64,000 nucleotides of DNA, taken from Gammaproteobacteria bacterium (GTDB taxonomy: Bacteria > Pseudomonadota > Gammaproteobacteria > Burkholderiales > Rhodocyclaceae). The notes below the pieces were generated by a model. The model did not search any database, was not told the DNA's origin, and saw only the letters and a list, made by a program, of their open reading frames with translations. The first letter of the stretch is position 1. Every line of letters begins with the position of its first letter. The stretch covers positions 62,001-126,000 of the forward strand of contig JAHJHI010000046.1 in NCBI GenBank assembly GCA_018824085.1, written 5' to 3'. The position numbers and the translations under genes were made by a program. This document shows, one piece after another, positions 1 to 9,469 of this stretch.

Positions 1-429
1 ATCGAGCTGCGCGTCCCGGATGCCTTGCACGAGGCGTTCGATGCGTTCGCGATAATCCATGACGCGCCCGCTCTGGCGCAGGTCTTCGCTCGCCAGCGGA
101 ACGGCGATGACGCGCGCCTCGCCGATGACACTGCGTTCGAACAGCTGCAGCACGACGCGGTCCCGCGTTTCCGGCCCGTCGCAATACAGCGCACCGCCCT
201 CGCTGCACAGCTCTCCGGCCGTCGTGCTCAGCGTCAGCGCCACGCCGGGAAAGCGCGCGCGGACGCTGCGCGCGACGCGGTCGATATCGACCTCCGGAGA
301 CACGTAGCCGCTGACGAACGACGGTTCGGCACCGGCAGCGGCAAGCCGCGCGTCAAGCTCCGATACACGCGTCTGCAGGGTGTGCACGCCGGTCTTGCAA
401 GCGCCCGCACGGCGACCGAATAGCTTCAT
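1..429 (-). CDS. FIST N-terminal domain protein, C-terminus cut by window edge
   Basis: This frame is open from an ATG at 429 to the window edge (143 codons, no stop), so only the N-terminal part is present. A GGGGGAG Shine-Dalgarno sits 6 nt before the ATG. The protein starts MKLFGRRAGACKTG, and residues about 38-75 read SFVSGYVSPEVDIDRVARS followed by a TTAGE motif. That matches the N-terminal FIST sensory domain found in small-ligand sensors, often on chemotaxis receptors or cyclases. The output domain lies outside the window, so the signalling class cannot be stated. FIST is a reading from motifs; the partial gene itself is certain. Confidence 0.7.
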   Translation of the reverse strand, partial: MKLFGRRAGACKTGVHTLQTRVSELDARLAAAGAEPSFVSGYVSPEVDIDRVARSVRARFPGVALTLSTTAGELCSEGGALYCDGPETRDRVVLQLFERSVIGEARVIAVPLASEDLRQSGRVMDYRERIERLVQGIRDAQLD

Positions 430-618
430 TTTTATCTCCCCCTGGAAAATGCGGAAACGACAGTCGAGCCGTTCTCCCACTCATCCTTACGGGAGGGCTA
501 TCGATCACTTGAGGGATGAATTCCCTATTTCTGCGGAAGTGTCCAGAATCTGGACGCTTTTGCACGCCTGTACATCGCAACACACCGGACAAGTGCATGT
601 TGCAACGCGCAAATCGCA

Positions 619-1581
619 TCACGCGGCACTGCGCAGCACGTGTCCGGCCAACGCGTTTGCACTGTCGAAGGCATCTTCCACGCGCTCGCCCAGACAGCCG
701 TCCGATGCATAGCCAAGACGTTGTCCGTCGTCCCAGATGCAGTCACGCCCGAGCGGCTTGAGCACGCGCGCGTAGCGCCAGCGATGCGCGCGCAGGTGGA
801 CCGGCATGACCGCCATGCCGAGCTGCATCTGGAACGCAGCCAGCAACAGTGGTTCGACGTCCTCCGGCTCCAGCCCCATGTGTTCGTCCGACCAGCGCGC
901 ACTCGCGTGCACGACCCAGCATTCGCTCGCAGCATCGTGCTGCGGCTTGCTGCTGTCCCGCGCCGCCCAGCCGAGCACGCCGTTCCGATCGAGGCGCATG
1001 CAATCAGGCGCATCGAGACGGTGGTCGAAGGAGAGCATCAGCGCCCAGCACGACGCGTACGAAATATCGCGCATCGCCTCCGAGAACGGTGTCGCGTCGG
1101 CACCGCTGCAACCGTCGAACAGCGCCGCGGCCTGCGGCGCGGGAAGCGTCACGAGCACTGCGTCGAAACAGTCCGGAATCATTCCTTCGTCATTGGCCAG
1201 CCACCAGCCGAGACGGTCGGTGCCGATGCCGGCAATCGTCGTCTGCGGCTGCAATTCCGCGCCCCACAGCATGCGTGGCGCCAGTGCGTTCATGCCCGGC
1301 ACGCCGACCCAGCGCGCATCGGCGCCGACCTCGGCCTGCGGCCACCGCGACACGACGCCGGCGCGCTGCCAGTCGGCCAGCTGTTCCGACATGGCGGCAC
1401 CGCGTACCGACATGAACTGCGCGCCATGGTCGAAACGGCACGCGCCAACGGCGCGCGTGGCCATGCGCCCGCCAGCGGCGCGGCCCTTGTCGAACACCCT
1501 CACCGACAGCCCGCCATCCACCAGTCTCCGGGCCAATGTGCAGCCCGCCATCCCTGCGCCTATCACCGCAATGTTGTGCAC
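619..1581 (-). CDS. FAD/NAD(P)-dependent oxidoreductase, renalase-like
   Basis: A 320-residue flavoprotein. Residues 2-15 carry the Rossmann dinucleotide-binding motif (HNIAVIGAGMAGCTLARR), followed by GGRMATR and FDHGAQF, which are typical of the bacterial renalase/amine-oxidase-like group that oxidises reduced nicotinamide isomers or amines. I chose a GTG start at 1581 because a GGAGGA ribosome site lies 6 nt upstream; the open frame continues upstream but there it has no homology-like features. It is a single gene, divergent from the ATP-grasp gene. The family is clear and the substrate is not. Confidence 0.8.
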   Translation of the reverse strand: MHNIAVIGAGMAGCTLARRLVDGGLSVRVFDKGRAAGGRMATRAVGACRFDHGAQFMSVRGAAMSEQLADWQRAGVVSRWPQAEVGADARWVGVPGMNALAPRMLWGAELQPQTTIAGIGTDRLGWWLANDEGMIPDCFDAVLVTLPAPQAAALFDGCSGADATPFSEAMRDISYASCWALMLSFDHRLDAPDCMRLDRNGVLGWAARDSSKPQHDAASECWVVHASARWSDEHMGLEPEDVEPLLLAAFQMQLGMAVMPVHLRAHRWRYARVLKPLGRDCIWDDGQRLGYASDGCLGERVEDAFDSANALAGHVLRSAA

Positions 1582-1715
1582 TTCATCTCCTCCGTCATTT
1601 TGTACGCTCGAAGCGCCGGCCGATTCATGCAAGCTCTGTGCTAGGGTGCGGCTGGAAATGGATTCGACCGCGCGCGCCCGCTCCTGGCGCTGCCCGCCCG
1701 GCGACTGCAACAGCG

Positions 1716-4172
1716 ATGCCCCGCCAACTGCTCGATCACTACCCTCAGACAAGCTCACGCTACGACGAACTGCTCGCCGGGCCGATGGCGCTGCGGCCGC
1801 ACTGGCGCAGCGTGTTCGACACGCTGGCGCGCTCGCGCCCCGAACAGATGGCGGAGCGCCTCGCGTCGGTGCATCGCCAGATCCGTGAGAACGGCGTCAC
1901 TTACAACGTCTATGCGGATCCTCAGGGTGTAGAGCGGCCGTGGGAACTGGACGTTCTGCCGCTCATCATCCCGCCTGACGAATGGCAGCAGATATCGACC
2001 GCGATCGCGCAACGCGCCGAATTGCTCAACCGCATCCTGCTGGACGTATATGGCCCGCAGCACATGCTGGAAGAAGGTCTGCTGCCACCGGCGCTGATCT
2101 ACGGCCACGCCGGTTTCCTGCGGCCGTGCCATGGCATGGCGGTGCCCGGCAACATGCATCTGCACCTGTATGCGGCAGATCTCGCGCGCGCGCCTGACGG
2201 CCGCTGGTGGGTGCTGGCCGACCGCACGCAGGCGCCGTCGGGTGCCGGCTACTCGCTGGAGAACCGGCTGGTCATTTCCCGCGTGTTCGCCGAGCAGTTC
2301 CGCGATCTGCGCGTCGAACACCTCGCGAGCTTTTTCGCGACACTGCGCGATACGCTGATCCAGAACGCGCCGCAGGGCGACGGCCCGCCGCTCATCGTGC
2401 TGCTCACGCCGGGACCGTACAACGAAACGTATTTCGAGCACGCCTATCTCGCCCGCTATCTGGGCTTCCCGCTGGTGGAGGGGTCTGACCTGATGGTGCG
2501 CGACGGACGCGTGTGGCTGAAGAACCTGTCCGGGCTGCGCCGCGTGCACGTCATCCTGCGCCGGCTCGACGACGACTTCTGCGATCCGCTCGAACTGCGT
2601 GCCGACTCGGCCCTTGGCGTACCCGGCCTCGTCGACGCGGCGCGCCAGGGCAATGTGCTGATCGCCAATGCGCTCGGCTCCAACCTGCTGGAATCCGGCG
2701 CACTGCTCGGCTTCCTGCCGCGCCTGTGCGAGCGGCTGCTGGGCGAGCCGCTCGCCATGCCGTCGCTGGCCACCTGGTGGTGCGGCGAAGAGGCAGCGCT
2801 GGAGGACGCCATCGACAAGCTCGACAACCTGGTGATCAAGCCGGCCTTCCCGCAACTGCGCATCGACTCCGTGTTCGGACAGGATCTCGACCGCAAGTCG
2901 CGCGCGGCACTGATCGCCCGCATGCGCGCGCGCCCCCACCACTACGTCGCCCAGGAACTGGTGCCGCTGTCGCAGGCGCCGGTCTGGGACACTCAGCACC
3001 CGCGCCGGCTTGCCGCACGCGCGGTCGGCCTGCGCGTATTCGCGTGCGCGTCTCCCGACGGCTACGTGGTCATGCCGGGCGGGCTGACGCGGGTCGCATC
3101 CGAACGCGCGGCACGCGTCATCGCGATGCAGCGCGGCGGTTCCAGCAAGGACACATGGGTGATGACGCACGGCGCCGTCAACACTTTCAGCCTGCTGCGC
3201 CGCTCGATCACGCCATCTGAACTGGTGCGCAGCGGCAGCAAGCTGTCCAGCCGCGTCGTCGAGAACCTGTTCTGGTTCGGCCGCTATTGCGAGCGCTGCG
3301 ACAACGTCGCACGACTGCTGCGCGCCACGATCAGCCAGCACATCGAGCACGGCGACATCGCCGAACACGCGCTGATCCGGCTGTGCCAACGCTTCCGGCT
3401 GCTGCCGGAAGAACTCGACGACGTGCCGACCGGCGACATCGAGACCGCTCTGCGCGCCGCGACGACGGACCCGGCGCTCGCCCAGTCGCTGGCCGCCAAC
3501 CTGCAGCAGCTGTCGGCCGTGTCGTTCAACCTGCGCGAGCGGCTGTCGATCGACAACTGGCGCATCATCAGCCACCTCGCCGACGGCCCGGGCGATGCGC
3601 CGGCCGAGCTCGGCGAAGTCCTCGAAAGTCTGGACGAGTGCGTGCAGGCGATGATGACGCTGTCCGGTTTCGCGCTTGACGGCATGACGCGCGACCAGGG
3701 CTGGCGCTTCCTCTCGGTCGGCCGGCGCATCGAGCGGCTGCAGTTCATGAGCAGCGTCCTGCAGCACGCGCTCGACGAAGGCGGTGAAACGCCCGAGTGG
3801 CTGCTGGACCTCGCAGACAGCACCATCACCTATCGCTCGCGCTACATGACGCGCCCGCAGTGGCTGCCGGTGCTCGACCTGCTGGTCGCCGACGAAAGCA
3901 ACCCGCGTTCGGTGGCCTATCAGGCGCTCGGCCTGGCGGACTATCTCGCACGGCTCGCGGCCCAGTTCGGCGCCATCGAATCGGCTCCGCTGTCGGACGC
4001 CGTGGCCGACCTGTTGTCACTGCGTGCGGAGCGCGACTTCCGGCCAGGGGCGACGGCACTGACCGAAACGCTCGACAGCCTGCACTCGGCCGCCTACGCG
4101 CTGTCCGAACAGCTCGGCCTGCGCTTCTTCAGCCACGCGGACACGCAGTGGCCGACCTCTCCGCAGGTCTGA
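1716..4172 (+). CDS. Circularly permuted ATP-grasp / alpha-E fusion protein
   Basis: An 818-residue fusion of two domains usually annotated DUF404/DUF407 (circularly permuted type 2 ATP-grasp, about residues 1-480) and DUF403 (alpha-E, about 490-810). The N-terminal half has the family's typical ITYNVYADPQG-like segment (NGVTYNVYADPQG) and a glutamate/asparagine-rich nucleotide site near NLVIKPAF. The alpha-E half begins near SRVVENLFWFGRYCERCDNVARLL. Comparative genomics places this pair with transglutaminases in predicted peptide ligation/degradation systems, and the next gene here is such a transglutaminase, 2 nt away. The ATG at 1716 starts the conserved region. The natural substrate is unknown. 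Confidence 0.85.
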   Translation: MPRQLLDHYPQTSSRYDELLAGPMALRPHWRSVFDTLARSRPEQMAERLASVHRQIRENGVTYNVYADPQGVERPWELDVLPLIIPPDEWQQISTAIAQRAELLNRILLDVYGPQHMLEEGLLPPALIYGHAGFLRPCHGMAVPGNMHLHLYAADLARAPDGRWWVLADRTQAPSGAGYSLENRLVISRVFAEQFRDLRVEHLASFFATLRDTLIQNAPQGDGPPLIVLLTPGPYNETYFEHAYLARYLGFPLVEGSDLMVRDGRVWLKNLSGLRRVHVILRRLDDDFCDPLELRADSALGVPGLVDAARQGNVLIANALGSNLLESGALLGFLPRLCERLLGEPLAMPSLATWWCGEEAALEDAIDKLDNLVIKPAFPQLRIDSVFGQDLDRKSRAALIARMRARPHHYVAQELVPLSQAPVWDTQHPRRLAARAVGLRVFACASPDGYVVMPGGLTRVASERAARVIAMQRGGSSKDTWVMTHGAVNTFSLLRRSITPSELVRSGSKLSSRVVENLFWFGRYCERCDNVARLLRATISQHIEHGDIAEHALIRLCQRFRLLPEELDDVPTGDIETALRAATTDPALAQSLAANLQQLSAVSFNLRERLSIDNWRIISHLADGPGDAPAELGEVLESLDECVQAMMTLSGFALDGMTRDQGWRFLSVGRRIERLQFMSSVLQHALDEGGETPEWLLDLADSTITYRSRYMTRPQWLPVLDLLVADESNPRSVAYQALGLADYLARLAAQFGAIESAPLSDAVADLLSLRAERDFRPGATALTETLDSLHSAAYALSEQLGLRFFSHADTQWPTSPQV

Positions 4173-4174
4173 CG

Positions 4175-5089
4175 ATGGCACGCATCCGCTACGACGTCCT
4201 GCACGAAACCCGCTACCTGTACGCGCAACCGGTGTCGCTTTCGCGCCAGCTGCTGCATCTGACACCTCGCGAGACGCCGCGCCAGAGCACCGTTGCGCAC
4301 CGCATCGACATCGAACCGGCACCGGCCGAGCGCGCCGGGCGCGACGACTATTTCGGCAACCGGATCGAGCAGTTCGCCGTCAGCGCGGCGCACGACGAAC
4401 TGACCGTCATCGCCCATTCGACCGTAGACGTCGTCCGCCAGGACCTGCTGGACACCCCGTCATCGCCAGCGTGGGAACACGTGCGCGACCGCCTGCGCCA
4501 GGTCGGGCCTGCGCCGCTGCTCGAACCCGGCCAGTACCTCTACGCGAGCCCGCACGTGGAACCGCTGCGCGCGCTCGCGCGATATGCCCGGCTGGACTTT
4601 CACCGCGACCGCCCGCTGTTCGAGTCGGCGCAGGCGCTGATGCGGCGCATCCATCGCGACTTCGAATTCGATCCGGAAGCGACGACCGTCAGCACGCCAC
4701 TGGAAACACTGCTCAAGGAACGCCGTGGCGTCTGTCAGGACTTCGCCCATTTCATGATCGGCTGCCTGCGCTCGCTCGGCCTGCCGGCGCGCTACGTCAG
4801 CGGCTACCTGCTGACCCGGCCGCCCCCAGGCAAGCCGCGACTGGTCGGCGCAGACGCCTCGCACGCGTGGGTGTCCATGTTCTGCCCCGGCGCCGGATGG
4901 GTGGATTTCGATCCGACTAATTGCGTACGACCCGATGACCAGCACATCACCGTTGGCTGGGGACGCGACTTCGGCGACGTCACGCCGATGCGCGGCGTCA
5001 TTCTGGGCGGCGGCGAGCACACGGTCGAAGTCAGCGTGACGGTCACGCCCGAGGGCGAGTCCGCGGCGCAGCCCCTTGAAACGGAATGA
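4175..5089 (+). CDS. Transglutaminase-like cysteine protease
   Basis: A 304-residue protein with a bacterial transglutaminase-like N-terminal beta domain ([21 protein letters not shown]) and a transglutaminase core. The catalytic triad is visible: Cys in [11 protein letters not shown], His in [10 protein letters not shown] and Asp in GWVDFDPTN. It starts 2 nt after the ATP-grasp/alpha-E gene and is almost certainly co-transcribed. In this family the enzyme is thought to act as a peptidase or amidase on the product of the partner ATP-grasp, which is inference. No signal peptide is visible, so it is cytoplasmic. Confidence 0.9.
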   Translation: MARIRYDVLHETRYLYAQPVSLSRQLLHLTPRETPRQSTVAHRIDIEPAPAERAGRDDYFGNRIEQFAVSAAHDELTVIAHSTVDVVRQDLLDTPSSPAWEHVRDRLRQVGPAPLLEPGQYLYASPHVEPLRALARYARLDFHRDRPLFESAQALMRRIHRDFEFDPEATTVSTPLETLLKERRGVCQDFAHFMIGCLRSLGLPARYVSGYLLTRPPPGKPRLVGADASHAWVSMFCPGAGWVDFDPTNCVRPDDQHITVGWGRDFGDVTPMRGVILGGGEHTVEVSVTVTPEGESAAQPLETE

Positions 5090-5104
5090 AATCCCATCCA
5101 TAAT
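5076..5104 (+). promoter_or_regulatory. Predicted sigma-70 promoter for rpmE
   Basis: TTGAAA and CATAAT are separated by exactly 17 nt, with the -35 inside the last codons of the transglutaminase gene. Transcription would start near 5111, giving rpmE a leader of about 110 nt. Confidence 0.55.
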
Positions 5105-5222
5105 GCTCGCTTTTCCTCCGCGGGCACCGTCTGCACAGCCTGACAATGGCGCAGCCGACCCGGGGTTTGATGATCAGCAGTCGTGGCAGCCCGGCCACAC
5201 CGCGCCAGCGAAAGAATCCAGC

Positions 5223-5435
5223 ATGAAACAAGGCATCCATCCCAGCTACGAAAACGTGTCCGTCACCTGCTCGTGCGGTGTCGTATTCGAAACCCGCTCG
5301 ACGCTGGGCAAGCCGCTGCACATTGAAGTGTGCTCGTCCTGCCACCCGTTCTACACCGGCAAGCAGAAGATCGTCGATACGGCAGGCCGCGTCGAACGCT
5401 TCCGCCAGAAATACGCAAACGTACCGCGCGGCTGA
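5223..5435 (+). CDS. rpmE: 50S ribosomal protein L31 (zinc-binding type)
   Basis: A 70-residue L31 that begins [16 protein letters not shown] and keeps all four zinc-ligand cysteines (16, 18, 37, 40; CSC and CSSC). It is therefore the C+ form, which serves as a zinc reserve and is normally replaced by a C- paralogue under zinc starvation. No C- paralogue is present in this window, although a Zur locus lies 25 kb away. It has its own promoter and terminator. Confidence 0.97.
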   Translation: MKQGIHPSYENVSVTCSCGVVFETRSTLGKPLHIEVCSSCHPFYTGKQKIVDTAGRVERFRQKYANVPRG

Positions 5436-5451
5436 GGTTCACCCCGTCGCG

Positions 5452-5479
5452 AAAAAGGCAGCCAGCGGCTGCCTTTTTT
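5452..5479 (+). terminator. Rho-independent terminator of rpmE
   Basis: The stem is GGCAGCC-AGC-GGCTGCC, flanked by A5 and T6, starting 16 nt after the rpmE stop. Confidence 0.9.
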
Positions 5480-5552
5480 CATTTCTGTCCGCTCTCTGCA
5501 CCGCGCCCGCGCCTTCCCTGGAATCCGTACGCCACTGCCCGTCACCCAGCCC

Positions 5553-7211
5553 ATGCTGCCTTCGCCGCCGCGCCCACCCCGCCAAGCACTGATCGGTGAC
5601 CCGCCTCAGACCGGGTTCGTCATTGCGCTGTGCGTGCTCTTCCTGCTGACCGGCCTGTTCGGCCGCGACCCATGGAAGGGTGACGACGCCCTGCACATCG
5701 GCGTGGCGCTCGCGTTCGCGCGCGACGGTCAATGGTTGCTGCCGCGGCTCGCGGGCGAATTGTGGCTCGACAGCCCGCCCCTCTTTCACTGGCTGGCCGC
5801 ATTGACCGGGCAGCTTGCCAGCCGGGTCGGCGCGGATTTTGCGGACGGCGCCCGGCTGGCCAGCGCGGTGTTCGCAGCGCTCTGGCTGTGGGGCAGCGCC
5901 GGCGCCGCACGAGAACTTTACGGTCCGCCAGCGGCTCGTATCGCACCCTTGCTCGGCATCGCGTGCGTCGGCGCGGTCGTTCATCTGCACAACGCCCAGA
6001 GCGCAATCACCCAGCTCGCGGCCCTCGGGCTCGGCATGTGGGCGCTGGCGCTGATCGCGCGCAAACCGCTGCACGGCGGCGCGGCCTTCGTCGTTGCGCT
6101 CGCGCTGTCCGGTCTGGGCACCGGACTGTGGCTGACCGGCATCCTGCTGCTTGCCGCGACGGCAATGCCGCTGCTGCCGGTCTGGCGCAGTGTGGCCGGC
6201 ACGCCGCGCCGGATGCTGGCTCTCGCCCTTTCGATGGTCATCGGTACGCTGATCGCTGGCGCATGGCTGTATGCGCTGTACCGGACGCATCCGGATCTGG
6301 CATCGCAGCTGTTGCGGGACGACATGGCCCGGTTGATTCCGCAGGGCCGGCTGATCCCCGAAGGGGTGGAGGACTGGAGTTCGGCACTTGCCTGGTTTGC
6401 CTGGCCTGCGCTCCCGCTGGCGGGATGGGCCATCTGGAAACGCCGTCATCAATGGCGTTCGCCCGTCCTCACGCTGCCGCTGCTGCTGTTCGTGCTGCTG
6501 TTCATCCAACTGTGCGGTGACGGCAGCGCCCGGAATCAGCGCGCGTTACCGTTGCTGGCACCGCTGGTCGTACTCGGCAGCACCGGTCTGCCCAACCTTC
6601 GTCGCGGCGCCGCGAATGCGCTCGACTGGTTCGGTGTCATGACATTTTCACTGCTCGGCGCCATCATATGGCTGGGTTGGATCGCCATGGTCACGGGCTG
6701 GCCGGCGCGCCTTGCACGCACGTTCTCGCGGCTGGAACCTGGCTTCGACATGCCGCTGCTGTGGCTGCCCGTCGTCATGGCAGGCGTCGCAAGTACAGCG
6801 TGGCTGTGGCTGCTGTGGCGTTCGCCACGCTCCCCGACGCGCGGTGCCGTCACGTGGGGCTGCGGCATGGTATTGATATGGTTTCTCGTAAGCAGCCTGT
6901 GGCTGCCGTGGGTAGACTACGGCCGCAGTTACCGTGACGTCGCGCATCGCATGTCGCGCTCGCTGCCGGCCGAACGCAGCTGCATTGCCTACAGCGGACT
7001 GCAGGACAGCCAGCGTGCATCGTTCTACTACTTCGCCAACCTTGAGGTGCGCAATGTCGCGAGCCTCGCCGGAAGCAGGTGCGATGTGCTGCTTGCCTAC
7101 CACGGACGCGGAGGCAAACCTCCGGTACTCGACGAACACTGGACGCAGCGGTGGGAAGGACGCCGACCGGGAGACCGGCACGAGAGGTTCCTGCTTTACA
7201 CGAGAAAGTGA
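5553..7211 (+). CDS. ArnT/PMT-like membrane glycosyltransferase
   Basis: A 552-residue polytopic membrane protein with about twelve hydrophobic segments. Near the N-terminus it has the acidic loop of the PMT/ArnT fold (GRDPWKGDDALHIGVALAFA, then LWLDSPPLFHWLAAL), the place where these GT-C enzymes bind the lipid-linked sugar. It probably transfers a sugar from undecaprenyl or dolichyl phosphate to a periplasmic acceptor such as lipid A or a protein. There is no arn cluster nearby, so the acceptor is unknown. It starts at an ATG 74 nt after the rpmE terminator. Confidence 0.75.
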   Translation: MLPSPPRPPRQALIGDPPQTGFVIALCVLFLLTGLFGRDPWKGDDALHIGVALAFARDGQWLLPRLAGELWLDSPPLFHWLAALTGQLASRVGADFADGARLASAVFAALWLWGSAGAARELYGPPAARIAPLLGIACVGAVVHLHNAQSAITQLAALGLGMWALALIARKPLHGGAAFVVALALSGLGTGLWLTGILLLAATAMPLLPVWRSVAGTPRRMLALALSMVIGTLIAGAWLYALYRTHPDLASQLLRDDMARLIPQGRLIPEGVEDWSSALAWFAWPALPLAGWAIWKRRHQWRSPVLTLPLLLFVLLFIQLCGDGSARNQRALPLLAPLVVLGSTGLPNLRRGAANALDWFGVMTFSLLGAIIWLGWIAMVTGWPARLARTFSRLEPGFDMPLLWLPVVMAGVASTAWLWLLWRSPRSPTRGAVTWGCGMVLIWFLVSSLWLPWVDYGRSYRDVAHRMSRSLPAERSCIAYSGLQDSQRASFYYFANLEVRNVASLAGSRCDVLLAYHGRGGKPPVLDEHWTQRWEGRRPGDRHERFLLYTRK

Positions 7212-7246
7212 ACTGAATCCTGGGCTGACACGGGGAACCGCACACA

Positions 7247-8845
7247 ATGAATCATCTGATGCAGACCTCCGCCTGGCCGGCACTGCGTTCGAAAGCGATC
7301 CAGCTCTCGCGCGTGCACCTGCGCAATTTCTTCGAGCAGGACAGCGAACGTTTCGCACACCTGACGCTGCGCCATGACGGCTGGTTGATGGACTATTCCA
7401 AACAGCGCGTCGACGGCGAAACGATGTCGCTGCTGATGGATCTGGTGAACGCCCTTGATCTGCCGCGCGGCATCCAGGCGCTGGCGGCCGGCGACCAGAT
7501 CAATTTCACCGAACGGCGCGCGGCGCTGCACATGGCACTGCGCGCCCGCGACGGCACGCACGCCGATGTGGTGCGCGACTGCCTGGCATCGCTCGAACAC
7601 TGGGTCAACCTGATCCGCAATCGCGAGCTGCTCGGCGCGACCGGCCAGACCATCACGCACATCATCAATCTCGGCATCGGTGGCTCGGACCTGGGGCCAC
7701 GCCTTGCCATGGAGGCACTCGAACCCCAGTGTGACGGTCCGGTCGTCAAGTTCGTTGCGAATCTCGACCCGGCGGCGCTCGATCTCGCACTGCGCGACTG
7801 CAAGCCAGCGCACACCGCCTTCGTGCTGTCGTCAAAAAGCTTCAGCACGCAGGAAACGCTGGCCAATGCGCGGGTTGCCATGCAATGGCTCGCCGGGTCT
7901 CTCGGCAATGCCGGCGTCGGGCAGCATCTGTTTGCCGTCACCAACCGCCCGGCCGCCGCACAGGAACTTGGCGTGCCGGCTCAGCATTGCCTGTTCCTGC
8001 CGGAGTGGGTCGGTGGACGCTATTCGGTATGGTCGTCGATCTCGCTGCCGCTGGCCTGTGCCATCGGAATGCCCGCGTTCCGCGCCATGCTGGACGGAGC
8101 ACGCAGCATCGACGAGCATTTCACCCGGGCACCGATGAATGCCAACCTGCCGGTGATGATGGGGCTGATCGACTTCTGGAATGCAAGCGGCATGGGACTG
8201 GAGACGCTGGCCGTGCTGCCCTACAGCCATCTGCTGCGCAGCCTGCCCTCCTACCTGCAGCAGCTCGAGATGGAGAGCAACGGCAAGCGCTGTACTTCGA
8301 CCGGCGAGCTGAGTCGCGCACCGACCTCGCCCGTGGTGTGGGGCGGCTCGGGCATCGTGGGACAACACGCGTACCACCAGCAGCTCTACCAGGGCACGCG
8401 CATGATGCCGATGCACTTCATCGTGCCGCGTGTGGCGCGCGAGGCGCGTACGCGCATGGTGCAGCTGAACGCGCTGGCCCAGAGTGCTGCGCTGATGCGT
8501 GGCAAGACGCGCGATGAAGCGCTGGAAGAACTGCGTACCAGCGGCCTGTCGGAACAGGAATCGCAGCGCCTCGCACCCCACGTCGCCTGCCCCGGCAATC
8601 AGCCGAGCACGACGCTGCTGATGCCGGAGTTGACGCCGCACACGCTTGGACAATTGCTGGCGCTGTATGAACACAAGGTGTTCGTGCAGGGCTGGCTGCT
8701 CGGCATCAACAGCTTTGACCAGTACGGCGTCGAATACGGCAAGCAGATGGCGCGCTCGCTGGCAACCGGCACACTTGCGGCCGACGCTGACGCGTCCACA
8801 CGCGGCCTGCTCGACGCACTGGAACATCCGGCCGGCGTGCGCTGA
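7247..8845 (+). CDS. pgi: Glucose-6-phosphate isomerase
   Basis: A 532-residue protein that interconverts glucose-6-phosphate and fructose-6-phosphate in the cytoplasm. Signature segments include the phosphate-binding GIGGSDLGPRL, the SKSFSTQET loop, VWGGSGIVGQHAYHQQLYQG and the late QGWLLGINSFDQYGVEYGK. Length is typical for the family. Two in-frame ATGs (7247 and 7259) are possible starts; the first is used. The TPR gene overlaps the stop codon, so the two are probably co-translated. Confidence 0.97.
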   Translation: MNHLMQTSAWPALRSKAIQLSRVHLRNFFEQDSERFAHLTLRHDGWLMDYSKQRVDGETMSLLMDLVNALDLPRGIQALAAGDQINFTERRAALHMALRARDGTHADVVRDCLASLEHWVNLIRNRELLGATGQTITHIINLGIGGSDLGPRLAMEALEPQCDGPVVKFVANLDPAALDLALRDCKPAHTAFVLSSKSFSTQETLANARVAMQWLAGSLGNAGVGQHLFAVTNRPAAAQELGVPAQHCLFLPEWVGGRYSVWSSISLPLACAIGMPAFRAMLDGARSIDEHFTRAPMNANLPVMMGLIDFWNASGMGLETLAVLPYSHLLRSLPSYLQQLEMESNGKRCTSTGELSRAPTSPVVWGGSGIVGQHAYHQQLYQGTRMMPMHFIVPRVAREARTRMVQLNALAQSAALMRGKTRDEALEELRTSGLSEQESQRLAPHVACPGNQPSTTLLMPELTPHTLGQLLALYEHKVFVQGWLLGINSFDQYGVEYGKQMARSLATGTLAADADASTRGLLDALEHPAGVR

Positions 8846-9438
8846 TGGGCCGTGCGGGCGGGTCATCGCTGCGCTCGTCGTTGTATTACGCGGCCGGTCA
8901 TTGCTTCATGCTGCTGCGAAAAAACGAGCGCGCCGTTGCCGAGTTCCGCAGCTGCGTCGCGCAACAGCCGGCACATGTTCAGGCCTGGCGCATGATCGGC
9001 TTCCTCGGTCAGCGGGCCGGGCGCGACGCAGAGGCCGCGCTTGCCTTTGGCCGGGCGCTCGAACTGGCGCCGGACGACGCGGCAACCTGCTACAACCGCG
9101 GTTTCCTGCTGCATCGCATGCAGCAACTGGACGCAGCACTCGCACACATGCAGGACGCAACGCGGCTCGATCCGTCGCTTGATCTGGCCTGGTATGGCAC
9201 CGGGCTCATACTCGCAGCGCTGGGCCGCCACGCGGCATGCGCCGGCGCGCTGGAAGAAGCGGTACGCCTGCAGCCGTTCAACGGTGCAGCAAGCATCGCG
9301 CTGTGCCGCGCCTACCGCGAGTCAGGCGACGAAGAAAAGCTGCTCGCGGAATACCGGCGGATCCGCGAATTCGATCCACCGGGCGCGCGGCAGCTGTGCA
9401 GGGAACTGGCCATCGAGCCTGTCGACACGGCCGGCTGA
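8845..9438 (+). CDS. TPR-repeat protein
   Basis: A 197-residue protein built of about four tetratricopeptide repeats (for example SLYYAAGHCFMLLRKNERAV, then HVQAWRMIGFLGQRAGRDAE, ATCYNRGFLLHRMQQLDAAL and DLAWYGTGLILAALGRH). No signal peptide is visible. The ATG overlaps the pgi stop by 1 nt, implying translational coupling. It is a scaffold or adaptor by fold; its partner is unknown. Confidence 0.75.
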   Translation: MGRAGGSSLRSSLYYAAGHCFMLLRKNERAVAEFRSCVAQQPAHVQAWRMIGFLGQRAGRDAEAALAFGRALELAPDDAATCYNRGFLLHRMQQLDAALAHMQDATRLDPSLDLAWYGTGLILAALGRHAACAGALEEAVRLQPFNGAASIALCRAYRESGDEEKLLAEYRRIREFDPPGARQLCRELAIEPVDTAG

Positions 9439-9469
9439 TCCGGCCCTGCGGCATCGCCGGATCGCGTCG

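Noticed and set aside
490-540. Short palindrome and sigma-28-like match upstream of the FIST gene
   Set aside because: The arms are only 5 bp and the -35/-10 match to a flagellar promoter has several mismatches; not strong enough to list.
1755-3767. Long reverse-strand open frame (670 codons) opposite the ATP-grasp/alpha-E gene
   Set aside because: It is a GC-driven shadow: low-complexity Arg/Gln/His-rich translation without any motif, while the + strand frame has clear domain sequence.
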